From the NCBI GenBank assembly GCA_023423335.1, contig JAFAFU010000033.1:55087-119086 (forward strand): a stretch of 64,000 bases of DNA. Reading direction: 5' to 3'. Source of the DNA: Bacillota bacterium (GTDB lineage: Bacteria > Bacillota > Clostridia > Lachnospirales > Lachnospiraceae). Numbering within the stretch: position 1 is the stretch's first letter; the number at the start of each line of letters is the position of its first letter. Below, piece after piece: positions 1-8,383 of this stretch. Made by a program: the position numbers and the translations under genes. The notes under the pieces are model-generated. The model was not told the origin of the DNA and did not search any database. It saw only the letters and a list, made by a program, of their open reading frames with translations.

Positions 1-765
1 AGCAACCGCCGCCCCCTGGATACAGACGATCCCGGGTATGGACATCGAAACTCCGGCCAGCTTAAAATCACCGGTGAACACCATGACCGGGACAAAGGAC
101 ATATAAGGGAACGGAAGGAAAAATAATACCCGCTGCAATGCCATCGGGAAAAATACCAAGGGGATAAATACCCCGGAGAATACACTCGACAGCAGGTCAA
201 AAACCCTCCGGATCCCGGAGGACTGGGTAAACCAAAAAGCCGTCATTCCCAAGATATAATGAACATAAAAATTCATCAGAAATGCCAGGGCAACGGAGAG
301 ACCGGTCCATCCGATATTCTTAGGTACCATCTCAATCCCGAACAGCAGAGTAAATATGATGTAGCAAGGAACAAATTCAAAAACCAGCCCCAGTATCCTG
401 TGTCCTACCTTCTGGGAAAAGGCAAAGAATCTGTGATGGATTGGCCGCATGGCAAAGGTAAGGAACTTTCCTGTACGGATCAGCATCTGCAGGTTCCAGT
501 CCGCAAAGTCCATTGTCAGATAACCGATCAGTGTGGATGCCCCAAAATAGGTAATCATCTGGGACAGCTCCATTCCGTTCAATTCGGCTCTCCCGCCATA
601 GGCGGCCGTCCAGATAAAGTACTGGACAATGAAATAAACCGGTCCCACAAAGATGGAAACCATGGAATGGGTGCGGTAGGCTGCCCATTCCTTATAGGTA
701 ACCAGTGCCACCGCTCTCATAACCTCAAATTTATGCCGTATGTAATTCATGGTTTCTCCAAACAT
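1..765 (-). CDS. ABC-2 type transporter permease (C-terminus beyond window edge)
   Basis: The minus-strand frame is open from position 765 to the left edge (255 codons, no stop), so the gene is cut by the window. The product is a hydrophobic integral membrane protein with about six predicted membrane segments, resembling ABC2_membrane_6 (PF06182-like) permeases that pair with an ABC ATPase; the partner would lie to the left. Conserved-looking features are an N-terminal RHKFEVMRAVALVTYKEWAA stretch and a WNLQMLIRTGKF segment after the first hairpin. Two starts are possible: ATG 765 preceded by AGGGG, or ATG 750 preceded by GGAG five bases away. Substrate unknown. Confidence 0.75.
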   Translation of the reverse strand, partial: MFGETMNYIRHKFEVMRAVALVTYKEWAAYRTHSMVSIFVGPVYFIVQYFIWTAAYGGRAELNGMELSQMITYFGASTLIGYLTMDFADWNLQMLIRTGKFLTFAMRPIHHRFFAFSQKVGHRILGLVFEFVPCYIIFTLLFGIEMVPKNIGWTGLSVALAFLMNFYVHYILGMTAFWFTQSSGIRRVFDLLSSVFSGVFIPLVFFPMALQRVLFFLPFPYMSFVPVMVFTGDFKLAGVSMSIPGIVCIQGAAVA

Positions 766-953
766 AACCTTCCCCTTTGGCTCTGTTTTGCTCAAATGTA
801 GTATGCTGATATTATACATCAAATTCCATAATTGTAAATATTTTTCCATGATGCCGCTGCAAAAAAGGGGAGGTCTTCCTGCTGTTTTTTGGAATATTGA
901 TTGAAGTCTCACACAATCCTGCCTGCGGCATATATTTTATTGGGGTGAACTTC

Positions 954-1178
954 ATGGATGAATGTGAGCTTATATCATTTATTACGGCAACTGCCTGTGC
1001 AATAGCAAAAAACTGCCCGGAAGATGAGATCACACTTCTGGCCGCTGTATTCACGCAGCTTGGAGATACTTTGGCAACCGTTCTGACAAAAAGATCCCTT
1101 GCCGGTACGGGAGACAATAAAGATACGAACCATAAAGACTGTTCTATAGATAGCAATAAAGATACAGGAGGCCGCTGA
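954..1178 (+). CDS. small conserved clostridial protein, DUF6774-like
   Basis: A 74-residue protein. The ATG at 954 is preferred over an upstream in-frame ATG at 897 because GGGGTG lies about seven bases before it and the recognisable domain begins with MDECELISFITATACAIAK. The body is a short two-helix unit (roughly residues 1-48) with two cysteines, followed by a polar tail. It resembles DUF6774 proteins by memory; no function is known. A terminator hairpin overlaps its stop codon, so the transcript ends here. Confidence 0.6.
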   Translation: MDECELISFITATACAIAKNCPEDEITLLAAVFTQLGDTLATVLTKRSLAGTGDNKDTNHKDCSIDSNKDTGGR

Positions 1179-1195
1179 TGTCTCCTGTTTTTTTA
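1164..1195 (+). terminator. rho-independent terminator after DUF6774-like gene
   Basis: ACAGGAG (1164-1170) pairs with CTCCTGT (1182-1188), followed by a run of T at 1187-1195. The stem straddles the stop codon of the gene ending at 1178. Confidence 0.75.
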
Positions 1196-1265
1196 TTATC
1201 GTACGGCAGCCCTGTTTATTGATATATACATTGAGCCTTTGAAGCTTTGTTCACAAATAAATCAT

Positions 1266-1294
1266 TTGCAAAATCCAGACAGGTGAGATAAAAT
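1266..1294 (+). promoter_or_regulatory. sigma-A-type promoter for TSCPD-murG operon
   Basis: TTGCAA at 1266-1271 and TAAAAT at 1289-1294 with a 17-base spacer, about 60 bases upstream of the start codon at 1357. Confidence 0.5.
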
Positions 1295-1356
1295 GTACTC
1301 GATTATTGGATTACATACATAGACTAGAACGTAAACCCTAGGAGGGGATGAAGCAA

Positions 1357-1608
1357 ATGGTATATAAGACTTCCGGCGTATGCAGCAGAGAAATCAATTT
1401 TGAGATAGATGAAGAGAGCAATACGATCAAATCCGTAAGCTTTAAGAACGGCTGTGCAGGGAATGCCGCCGCACTGTCAAAGCTTTTGCCTGGTATGAAG
1501 GTGGATGAGGTCATCCATAAACTGGAGGGAACACCCTGCGGTTTTAAGCAGACTTCCTGTCCGGATCAGTTAGCCAAGGCTCTAAAGAAATGGAGGTCTG
1601 TCGAATGA
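1357..1608 (+). CDS. TSCPD domain protein (TIGR03905-like)
   Basis: An 83-residue protein carrying the signature TSCPD near its C-terminus (FKQTSCPDQLAKAL) and further cysteines in GVCSRE, NGCAGN and TPCGFK. ATG 1357 is chosen over ATG 1348 because AGGAGGGG (1341-1348) sits eight bases upstream of it and would abut the earlier codon. Relatives carry a similar domain at the C-terminus of some class II ribonucleotide reductases, where it may bind metal; the free-standing protein has no firm role. Its stop overlaps the start of the downstream murG-like gene (ATGA at 1605-1608), implying translational coupling. Confidence 0.85.
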   Translation: MVYKTSGVCSREINFEIDEESNTIKSVSFKNGCAGNAAALSKLLPGMKVDEVIHKLEGTPCGFKQTSCPDQLAKALKKWRSVE

Positions 1609-2662
1609 AGCGTATCGTATTAACCGGCGGAGGAACTGCCGGTCATGTAACTCCCTGTATCGCTCTGTTACCGGAGCTACAGAAGGAGGGCTATGATATC
1701 CATTATATCGGCTCACGAAACGGAATTGAGCGGAAGCTGATTGAGGAGTACGGCATTCCCTATTACGGAATATCCTCCGGCAAATTCCGAAGATACTTCG
1801 ATCCAAAGAATTTTTCCGATCCGTTTAAAGTGATGAAGGGATACCTTGAGGCCAAGAAAATACTCAGGAGGTTAAATCCGGATGTGGTCTTTTCAAGGGC
1901 GGTTTTGTCTCCGTGCCTGTCGTGCTGGCTGCAAAGAAGGTGAAACTTCCGGTCATCATCCATGAATCTGATATGACGCCGGGTCTGGCTAACAAATTAG
2001 CTATTCCTGCTGCCAGGAAGGTATGTGCAAATTTTCCTGAGACCGTCAAATACCTCCCCCCGGAGAAAGCCGTACTTACCGGCACTCCCATCCGTAAGGA
2101 ACTGTTTTCCGGCAACAAAATCAGAGGCTTGGATTTTTGCGGTTTTACTGCCAATAAACCCGTAATTCTGGTGATCGGCGGAAGTACCGGCTCAAAAGCA
2201 ATCAATGAAGTAATCCGCGGCATGCTGCCGACCCTGCTCAGGGATTATCAGATTGTCCATCTATGCGGTAAGGATAACATCGATGAACGTCTGACCGATA
2301 AAGCGGGATATGTACAGTTTGAATACATCAAAAAAGAACTGAGTGATTTGTTTGCCGCTGCCGATCTCGTGATATCAAGAGCCGGCGCCAATGCCATATG
2401 CGAGCTTCTGGCACTCAGAAAGCCCAATGTCCTGATCCCATTATCCTTAAAATCCAGCCGGGGTGACCAAATCCTGAATGCAGAATCCTTTGAGCGTCAG
2501 GGATATTCTTATGTTCTTAAGGAAGAGGATTTAAGTGTAGCAAGCCTGCTGCAGGCAATCCATGGAGTGATGGAAAATAAACATACCTATATCGGCAGGA
2601 TGAATCAGAGTGAGCTGAATAATTCCATCGATGCTATTATCGGTTTGATTAAAGAATATTGA
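1605..2662 (+). pseudogene. murG: MurG-type UDP-GlcNAc transferase, single-base frameshift
   Basis: MurG transfers GlcNAc from UDP-GlcNAc onto lipid I to make lipid II at the inner face of the membrane. The N-terminal half reads from ATG 1605 (GGAGG at 1592-1596) with the glycine loop GGGTAGHVTP and runs to DVVFS; the rest (VPVVLAAKKVKLPVIIHESD, later GGSTGSKAINE, SRAGANAICELLALRKPNVLIPL) continues in another frame. At 1891-1900 the text tttcaagggc would need one more A to give the usual SKGGFVSVP. With that base restored the product is 352 residues, normal for MurG. It is either a sequencing error in a short A run or a genuine recent mutation. It lies outside any dcw cluster, so it may be a second copy. 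Confidence 0.85.
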
Positions 2663-2698
2663 TCCTCCTACATAAGCCTCCACGGACAAAGGAAAATA

Positions 2699-2745
2699 AG
2701 GCTGCCCATTGGTTTTTTCCTGGGCAGCCTGTTGCTTTTTCTTTT
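2699..2745 (+). terminator. terminator after murG-like gene
   Basis: AGGCTGCCCA (2699-2708) pairs with TGGGCAGCCT (2721-2730), followed by a T-rich tract at 2731-2745. Confidence 0.8.
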
Positions 2746-2843
2746 ATATCCTCCGGATGTTCTTATCCTGATTCCTGTTTGATTTTTATCTTTTTCTTGT
2801 TTCTATACTTATTTTTACTCTTATTTCTATTCTTATTCTATTC

Positions 2844-3260
2844 TTATTCTATTCTTTTTCCAATTGCTTCTGCTATCTTAGCAGACTCCCCATCTGCGTA
2901 TTTGCCCTGAAGCCAGGTGATTTCCACCTGATCCTCCGTAAATCTCGGAATTAGGTGCATATGGAAATGGAACACGGTCTGTCCTGCGGCTGTTCCATTG
3001 TTCTGCAGAAGATTTACTCCCTCAAACTTAAGCTCCGCCCGCATGGCAAGCGCAACCTTTCTGGCAACGATCAGAGCTTTCGCCGCAGTCTCATCATCCA
3101 GCTCAAACAGATTCGCGGAATGCTTCTTCGGCAATATTATGGCATGTCCCCTGGCAGCCGGAGAAATATCCATAATAACTTTAAAATCTTCATCCTCAAA
3201 AATCGTGTCGGACGGAATCTGTCCGTCAATAATCTTACAAAAAATACAGTTATCCTTCAT
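2844..3260 (-). CDS. HIT family protein (Hint-like nucleotide hydrolase)
   Basis: A 138-residue histidine-triad protein. The catalytic triad is H98, H100 and H102 in FHFHMHLIPR, and N-terminal CIFCKI (C5, C8) with H47 fits the zinc site found in many bacterial HIT proteins. Such enzymes hydrolyse purine nucleoside phosphoramidates or adenylated substrates in the cytosol. The start is supported by GGAGG seven bases upstream of the ATG. It is transcribed toward the murG-like gene and divergently from the histidine kinase at 3368. A pyrimidine-rich low-complexity stretch overlaps and follows its 3' end. Confidence 0.92.
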   Translation of the reverse strand: MKDNCIFCKIIDGQIPSDTIFEDEDFKVIMDISPAARGHAIILPKKHSANLFELDDETAAKALIVARKVALAMRAELKFEGVNLLQNNGTAAGQTVFHFHMHLIPRFTEDQVEITWLQGKYADGESAKIAEAIGKRIE

Positions 3261-3319
3261 AATAATTCCTCCAATGTCGATTGTTGTATTACGCTTCTTC
3301 TTGTATAATTTTCCATAAT

Positions 3320-3348
3320 TTGATACTATTTTTATTGTCTTATAAAAT
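3320..3348 (+). promoter_or_regulatory. promoter of cytosolic histidine kinase
   Basis: TTGATA at 3320-3325 and TAAAAT at 3343-3348, spacer 17, followed by AAGGGGG and the ATG at 3368. Confidence 0.5.
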
Positions 3349-3367
3349 AAATTAAGGGGGTATTATC

Positions 3368-4120
3368 ATGTTTCCGGAAGCAGATCAGGATTCGCTTGCT
3401 TATCTAATCAAAGAAAATCCAATGATAGAGACAGTGATTCAAAATATTGTTGATGACTATAAAAAAACCACTTCCATATTTATTCATGAGCTCCGAAACC
3501 CGCTGTCCCTGATGAAGGGCACTCTTCAATACATAGAAGCAAAGCATCCGGAGGCAAAAGATTTCAAATATTGGGCACAACTGCAGGACCTGGTGCATGA
3601 TATGGAAGTAATGATGTCCGATGCTTCACAACTGAATACCTGCACCAATATCAATAAATTAAATCATAATCTTCTTATCCTGTTAGGAAATACCACGAAT
3701 AATTTTATGCCCCAGGCCGCTGAGAAGGGGATTGATCTGGCCCTCGAAATTGAGGAAGGCAGTGAGGAATATTTTTACTCCTATCCCTGTGATGCCATCA
3801 AGCTGAAGCAGGTATTCTCCAACCTGATTAAAAACGCTCTGGAAGCCACCTCTCCGGGAAATTTTATTCGTGTAACCTTAAAATACCTGCCCGGAGACGA
3901 AGAAATACTTCCCAAGCTGTCCATACGGTTCAGCAATAACGGCTTTCCCATTCCCGCGGAGGATCTGGAGAATATCTTCGTACCCTTTGTAACCTATAAA
4001 AAGGGCGGTACCGGTGTCGGACTTGCCATTGCACGGAAGATTATCGAGCTCCACTATGGCACCATCAGCGTCTGCTCGGATGACTGTCTGACCAGCTTCA
4101 CCATACTTCTTCCTCTCTAA
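3368..4120 (+). CDS. soluble sensor histidine kinase
   Basis: A 250-residue kinase with no membrane segment. The phospho-acceptor is H40 in FIHELRNPLSLMKG (HisKA-type), the ATPase domain has an N-box at about 151-160 (SNLIKNALEA) and a G-box at 213-220 (GGTGVGLAIARKI). A short N-terminus before H40 leaves almost no sensor domain, so the signal probably arrives through a partner protein. The layout resembles sporulation-type or KinB-related cytosolic kinases, but no response regulator is adjacent. A good Shine-Dalgarno (AAGGGGG) precedes the ATG. Confidence 0.88.
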   Translation: MFPEADQDSLAYLIKENPMIETVIQNIVDDYKKTTSIFIHELRNPLSLMKGTLQYIEAKHPEAKDFKYWAQLQDLVHDMEVMMSDASQLNTCTNINKLNHNLLILLGNTTNNFMPQAAEKGIDLALEIEEGSEEYFYSYPCDAIKLKQVFSNLIKNALEATSPGNFIRVTLKYLPGDEEILPKLSIRFSNNGFPIPAEDLENIFVPFVTYKKGGTGVGLAIARKIIELHYGTISVCSDDCLTSFTILLPL

Positions 4121-4176
4121 GCCCTCCGGAGCGAAAGGATTGTATTCAAAGGATTATATTCAAAGAATTATATTCT

Positions 4177-5178
4177 TTATAATATATTGAACTGGAACAC
4201 CTGATCGAAGGTGCGGAGTGTTTTAAAATTACCCTTCGCTGTCAGCTCACTGGACATAAAGGCGCCTTGGAAGGTAATCCTTCCAAACACCAGCCGGTTC
4301 ATAACGGCGTGGGTTGTCTTGGCAATTACATCCGCATCCTGCCGTTCCCCGTAATAGCACTTCAAATGTTTATTATTAATCTCTACCACCAGAGTTTTCT
4401 TCGTATCTGTCAGGGTAATGGAATAGGTTGCCACAAAATCATCCAACGGATGGAAGTTGTCCTTCAGGTTTTTGATAAATTCCTGTCCGGCCTCCCCGTC
4501 CCCGCTGTCTAATTTCTCCTTATACATCTGGGTCAGCTCCTCAATATCCTCCTTCTGCTTCTTTACATAAGCATCATCGGATACATACATGGAAAGCTGT
4601 TCACTTTCCTGGGGTGTCAGAACGATCGGACTGCTCTGGAGCAGATTCTGCTTCACGGCGGTATTGCTGACCGGCATCATTTTCCTCTTCTGGTTAATAA
4701 TCCGGTAGAAGGATTCTGCTTTGTCTTCTATACTCTTAGAAAATTCCGTATTTGTCTCGAATTCAATGTGGTCCTCAACATAGGCACAGATACCGTTATA
4801 GGGAGGTATCCCGCCAAGCATTTCCCAGGCCTTTACCAGTGTAACCTCTGCGTCCCGCTCACCGTAGGTGGACGCCGTAACAACAGGAAGCATATATATT
4901 TTGCTGATTTTCTCCTTGTCTGCGTACAGCCAGCAGGAATCCAGGAATTGCTGCATAAAGCCGCCGATACCGAACCATTCCACCGTTGTGGCAAGGATCA
5001 CCCCATCCGCTTCCTTTAACGTCTTTGGGAGCATCGCAATGGCATTCTTCTCCTCATACAGGTTATATCTGGTAACCTGTACCCGGAGTTCCTCTAAAAC
5101 TGCGGTCAGCTTACTTATTACATAAAGGGTAGGATCTTCAATCAACCCTCTTCCACCATAATAAATAGTAATTTTCAT
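4177..5178 (-). CDS. flavodoxin-like oxidoreductase fused to SCP2 domain
   Basis: A 333-residue two-domain protein. Residues 1-170 look like an NADPH-dependent FMN reductase/flavodoxin fold (MKITIYYGGRGLIEDPT, then ADGVILATTVEWFGIGGFMQ, the usual flavin-binding loop region). Residues about 225-333 resemble an SCP2 sterol-binding-type domain. A charged linker with a possible coiled coil joins them (about 200-235). The function is unknown; a hydrophobic ligand bound by the SCP2 part and reduced by the flavin part is only a guess. The start codon overlaps the stop of the upstream rhomboid gene (ATGA at 5175-5178). Confidence 0.75.
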   Translation of the reverse strand: MKITIYYGGRGLIEDPTLYVISKLTAVLEELRVQVTRYNLYEEKNAIAMLPKTLKEADGVILATTVEWFGIGGFMQQFLDSCWLYADKEKISKIYMLPVVTASTYGERDAEVTLVKAWEMLGGIPPYNGICAYVEDHIEFETNTEFSKSIEDKAESFYRIINQKRKMMPVSNTAVKQNLLQSSPIVLTPQESEQLSMYVSDDAYVKKQKEDIEELTQMYKEKLDSGDGEAGQEFIKNLKDNFHPLDDFVATYSITLTDTKKTLVVEINNKHLKCYYGERQDADVIAKTTHAVMNRLVFGRITFQGAFMSSELTAKGNFKTLRTFDQVFQFNIL

Positions 5179-6290
5179 ATATTATCTTCTCCTCCCGCAC
5201 TTTTATTTCGAGTGGTTCCTTCTGACTTTTTCTTACGGTAAAGCAGGATGGCCAACAGTACCCCGCCGACAAATCCGCCGATATGAGCCGCATTGTCGAT
5301 ATTGACACTGGATATTCCGCCATAGAGACTGAACACGGCAAATAAAATAATCTGCCGGCCATTCAAATCCTCCAGTCTGCCCTTATTAACGATAATTATA
5401 TAGGCCATGGCACCCACTATGCCAAAGATGGCTCCGGAAGCCCCAACCGAAAAAACATTTTCTTCCTTAAGCATATTATAACTGATGGAGGTTATCCCTG
5501 CAAGAATCCCGGAGCCAAAATATATCAGCAGATATTTGAATTTTCCTGCCGCACGCTCCAGATTATCCCCGACAAAGAAAATTACCAGCATATTGTTCAG
5601 CAGATGCTCCAGATCCGAATGTAAAAACATCGCGGTAAAAATCCGGTAAAATTCCCCTTCCTCCTTGACAAGAAACCAGTTCATGGCCCCGCCCGCCAAA
5701 ACCTCTTCCGAATAGCCGAATAGCTTGGTATAATGGACGATTAAATGCACCAGGATATTGATCACAATCAGTGCCGTGTTGAACGGGGTAATCCATTCTG
5801 TTTTATGGCGCTCCCTTTCCTTCCCTATATAACCGGCCGGAAGGCCCTCGGGTCCGTACTGCATATCCGTACAGTAATGATCATTTTCCATCAGCTGCTC
5901 TATATCTTTCTTAAGCCCCAGATATTCCGGGGTCTGATTCTCGTAAATCATGAGCCTTCGATTCGTAAGATCAACAACCCAATGATCATCCTGATCCAGA
6001 CAGAACCGCTTCGCCCTGTCCGGTGCTTCGGTCAGGATTATGCTGAGTAAATGTACGGCCTGAAATCCGTTATTATAGAATTTACCCTTAATGTTATCCA
6101 GTATTCTCCCGTATTCCTCCGCTGAAATTTCATCTCCAGCCGGTGAGTGAAAGAGAATCAGGATGTCGGCGTTAAGATTCGCCGGACGGTAGAACAGATA
6201 TAGCCCGTTCATTTTAATGTCCAGCATGATAAAATCCCTTATTCGAAATTGATAGATCAGCCCGTCAATGATTCTCATTCTTCTCCACAT
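5175..6290 (-). CDS. rhomboid family intramembrane serine protease
   Basis: A 371-residue protein with a soluble N-terminal domain (about 1-165) and a C-terminal rhomboid domain of about six membrane helices. The catalytic serine is S285 in SVGASGAIFG and the histidine is H336 in NAAHIGGFVGG; HSDLEHLLNNM (about 224-234) matches the oxyanion/loop region. It should cleave membrane proteins within or near the bilayer. Start uncertain: ATG 6290 or internal ATGs at residues 5 or 22 also have weak Shine-Dalgarno sequences. It directly follows glpK and is coupled to the flavodoxin/SCP2 gene. Confidence 0.9.
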   Translation of the reverse strand: MWRRMRIIDGLIYQFRIRDFIMLDIKMNGLYLFYRPANLNADILILFHSPAGDEISAEEYGRILDNIKGKFYNNGFQAVHLLSIILTEAPDRAKRFCLDQDDHWVVDLTNRRLMIYENQTPEYLGLKKDIEQLMENDHYCTDMQYGPEGLPAGYIGKERERHKTEWITPFNTALIVINILVHLIVHYTKLFGYSEEVLAGGAMNWFLVKEEGEFYRIFTAMFLHSDLEHLLNNMLVIFFVGDNLERAAGKFKYLLIYFGSGILAGITSISYNMLKEENVFSVGASGAIFGIVGAMAYIIIVNKGRLEDLNGRQIILFAVFSLYGGISSVNIDNAAHIGGFVGGVLLAILLYRKKKSEGTTRNKSAGGEDNI

Positions 6291-6300
6291 TCCTGCTCAT

Positions 6301-7806
6301 TTATTTGCGTATCGTTTCGTCTTCCCAGGCGAAGGAGTGTGTCACGGCTTTCTTCCACCCTTCAATCAGTTTATTTTTCTTCGTTTCATGCATATCTGGA
6401 AGAAAGGTCTCGGCCAGCGCCCAGTTTTTCTTTATTTCTTCTTTATTTCTCCAAAAGCCTGCCGCCAGTCCTGCCAGATACGCCGCACCTAAGGCCGTTG
6501 TCTCAATGCATTCCGGCTTATGGACCCTGGTCTGCAAAATATCTGCCTGAAACTGCATCAGAAAGCGGTTCGCACAAGCTCCGCCATCCACCTTCAGGGA
6601 TTGCAGGCTGACACCAAGGTCATTTTCCATTGCTTTCAGAACATCATGGGTTTGATAGGCGATGGACTCTAAGGTAGCCCGGATCAGATGATTTCGGTTG
6701 CAGCCCCTGGTGATGCCGACCACTGCGCCCCTGGCATACTGGTCCCAATAAGGAGCTCCCAGGCCTGCGAAGGCGGGAACTACATATACTCCGTTCGTAT
6801 CCTCCACCTCGGAGGCATATTTCTCACTTTCCGCCGCTGTCCGGATCAGCTGAAGCTCATCCCTCAGCCACTGCACCGCTGCACCGGCCACAAAGACGCT
6901 TCCTTCCAGGGCATACTGCGGCTTTTCCTCCGTACCGGCCGCAATCGTGGTTAGCAGACCGTGCCTGGATACTACGGCTTCCTCTCCGGTATTCATAAGC
7001 AGGAAGCAGCCGGTTCCATAGGTATTCTTCACATCCCCTTTGTGAAAGCAGCACTGCCCGAATAAAGCAGCCTGCTGGTCGCCTGCCGCTCCTCCGATTG
7101 GTATCTCTTCACCGAATAGGGAGCGATCCGAAACTCCATAGATATAACTGGAGGGTTTCACCTCCGGAAGCATCGCCCCGGGAATCCCCAGCTCATCTAA
7201 CAGCTTCCGGTCCCATGAAAGCTTCCGGATATCAAACAGCATGGTCCGGGAGGCATTGGAGTAATCCGTGATAAAGGTTCTTCCCTTCGTCAGATTCCAG
7301 ATCAGCCAGGTATCCACGGTCCCAAACAGCAGATTTCCCTTTTCCGCTTCTTCCCTGGCTCCGGGAACATGCTTCAGTATCCATTGTAGCTTCGTCGCCG
7401 AGAAATAAGCATCCGGTATCAACCCGGTGGTTTCCCTGATATAGGGCTCCAGTCCCCGGGTTTTTAAATCCCTGACCAGGTCCGCTGTCCTGCGGCACTG
7501 CCATACAATGGCATTACAGACCGGCTGTCCCGTATGCCTGTTCCAGACCACGGTGGTCTCTCTCTGGTTCGTAATGCCGATTGCTGCAATCTCTCCCGCC
7601 GCTATGCCCAGCTTTGCCATGGCTTCCGTCGCAACCGAGATCTGGGAGGACCATATCTCCATCGGATCATGCTCCACCCATCCGGGCTTCGGATAAATTT
7701 GCGTAAACTCCTTCTGAGCCACACTCTTCATCTTTCCGGCTCTGTCAAATATAATGCATCTGGAACTGGTTGTTCCCTGGTCCAATGCCATAACATACTG
7801 CTTCAT
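6301..7806 (-). CDS. glpK: glycerol kinase
   Basis: A 501-residue FGGY-family kinase that phosphorylates glycerol to sn-glycerol 3-phosphate with ATP. The N-terminal phosphate loop MALDQGTTSSR, the NQRETTVVW motif, and the C-terminal GGACANRFLMQFQADIL signature are all present and length is normal. The start at 7806 is favoured over the upstream codon at 7821 because GGGGGT lies seven bases before it. No glpF, glpD or glpO is adjacent; the rhomboid gene follows within 11 bases. Upstream lies the left copy of the 232-bp repeat that bounds the agr island, so its promoter region may have been altered by that event. Confidence 0.97.
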   Translation of the reverse strand: MKQYVMALDQGTTSSRCIIFDRAGKMKSVAQKEFTQIYPKPGWVEHDPMEIWSSQISVATEAMAKLGIAAGEIAAIGITNQRETTVVWNRHTGQPVCNAIVWQCRRTADLVRDLKTRGLEPYIRETTGLIPDAYFSATKLQWILKHVPGAREEAEKGNLLFGTVDTWLIWNLTKGRTFITDYSNASRTMLFDIRKLSWDRKLLDELGIPGAMLPEVKPSSYIYGVSDRSLFGEEIPIGGAAGDQQAALFGQCCFHKGDVKNTYGTGCFLLMNTGEEAVVSRHGLLTTIAAGTEEKPQYALEGSVFVAGAAVQWLRDELQLIRTAAESEKYASEVEDTNGVYVVPAFAGLGAPYWDQYARGAVVGITRGCNRNHLIRATLESIAYQTHDVLKAMENDLGVSLQSLKVDGGACANRFLMQFQADILQTRVHKPECIETTALGAAYLAGLAAGFWRNKEEIKKNWALAETFLPDMHETKKNKLIEGWKKAVTHSFAWEDETIRK

Positions 7807-7890
7807 ACCGGATACCCCCATTTTTATCGGATCATTGCATCATTCAAATTAGGTTTGATTATTCTTTCTTCGATAGACCTTCCCCTATAT

Positions 7891-8122
7891 TATTCCATGA
7901 CGCTTACAGGTTAAACTCATTTTAACACTCTGGCACCATAATTTACAATATTAAATAAACGAAAATGCTCCCGAATAATTTTCTGATCGGCAGCACTTTT
8001 CCTATACTCGGTAACTCCATCCGGACGGCATATGGATTATTGCGGATGACCTTGCACTATAAACTGATATTTTATATTCGCAAAAGATATTTCATCTCCT
8101 GCTTTTATCTCTTTCTGCTGGT
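7891..8122. repeat. left copy of 232-bp direct repeat (FHA gene 3' end plus terminator)
   Basis: Matches 15472-15703 in the same orientation without gaps and with 14 mismatches (about 94% identity by hand alignment). It contains 86 bases corresponding to the last codons and stop of the FHA gene (stop equivalent at 8037-8039) and the terminator hairpin after it (about 7960-7994). Similarity begins sharply at 7891 and ends at 8122. The copy encodes nothing complete; it is a truncated duplicate. Confidence 0.95.
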
Positions 8123-8200
8123 TACCTCTGAAATATTGCGTCATCTGCTTATGTTCTTGTAAATAATGGTAGTTCTGTCAATATGCTTTCTTGTGTTATT

Positions 8201-8266
8201 AGTTTTACCAAAAAAATACATCAATTATAGCATCATCCGGCATAGAGTTTAATTCAATGTTATTAT
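8201..8266 (+). promoter_or_regulatory. candidate LytTR-regulated promoter of the secreted-protein operon
   Basis: The 40-base element 8201-8240 is identical at 33 of 40 positions to 13372-13411, upstream of agrD. In both copies a -10-like hexamer follows 20 bases later (TATTAT at 8261-8266 here), with no good -35. The core ATCAATTATAGCAT resembles one half of VirR/AgrA-type boxes. Binding by the LytTR regulator encoded at 11337 is inferred from position and conservation. Confidence 0.55.
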
Positions 8267-8383
8267 AAGTTTGTCAAAAGCAAATCAAGTTCAATGAAAG
8301 GGGTGATACCAATGAATAGGCTTGTTTGATATTAGGATACTACCATCTTAAAAATTTTAGAGCGGATGAAAGGAGATATTTTA

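Noticed and set aside
259..801. Plus-strand 180-codon frame
   Set aside because: Antisense to a membrane permease that has clear coding character; no ribosome site.
812..1156. Minus-strand 114-codon frame
   Set aside because: Antisense to the DUF6774-like gene, which has a good start and terminator.
2659..2910. Plus-strand frame of 83 codons after murG
   Set aside because: Made mostly of the low-complexity pyrimidine tract and the terminator; codes a phenylalanine/leucine run with no ribosome site.
7965..8162. Plus-strand frame of 65 codons in the left repeat
   Set aside because: It lies antisense to the duplicated FHA end and terminator, has no ribosome site, and the right copy of the repeat does not keep it.
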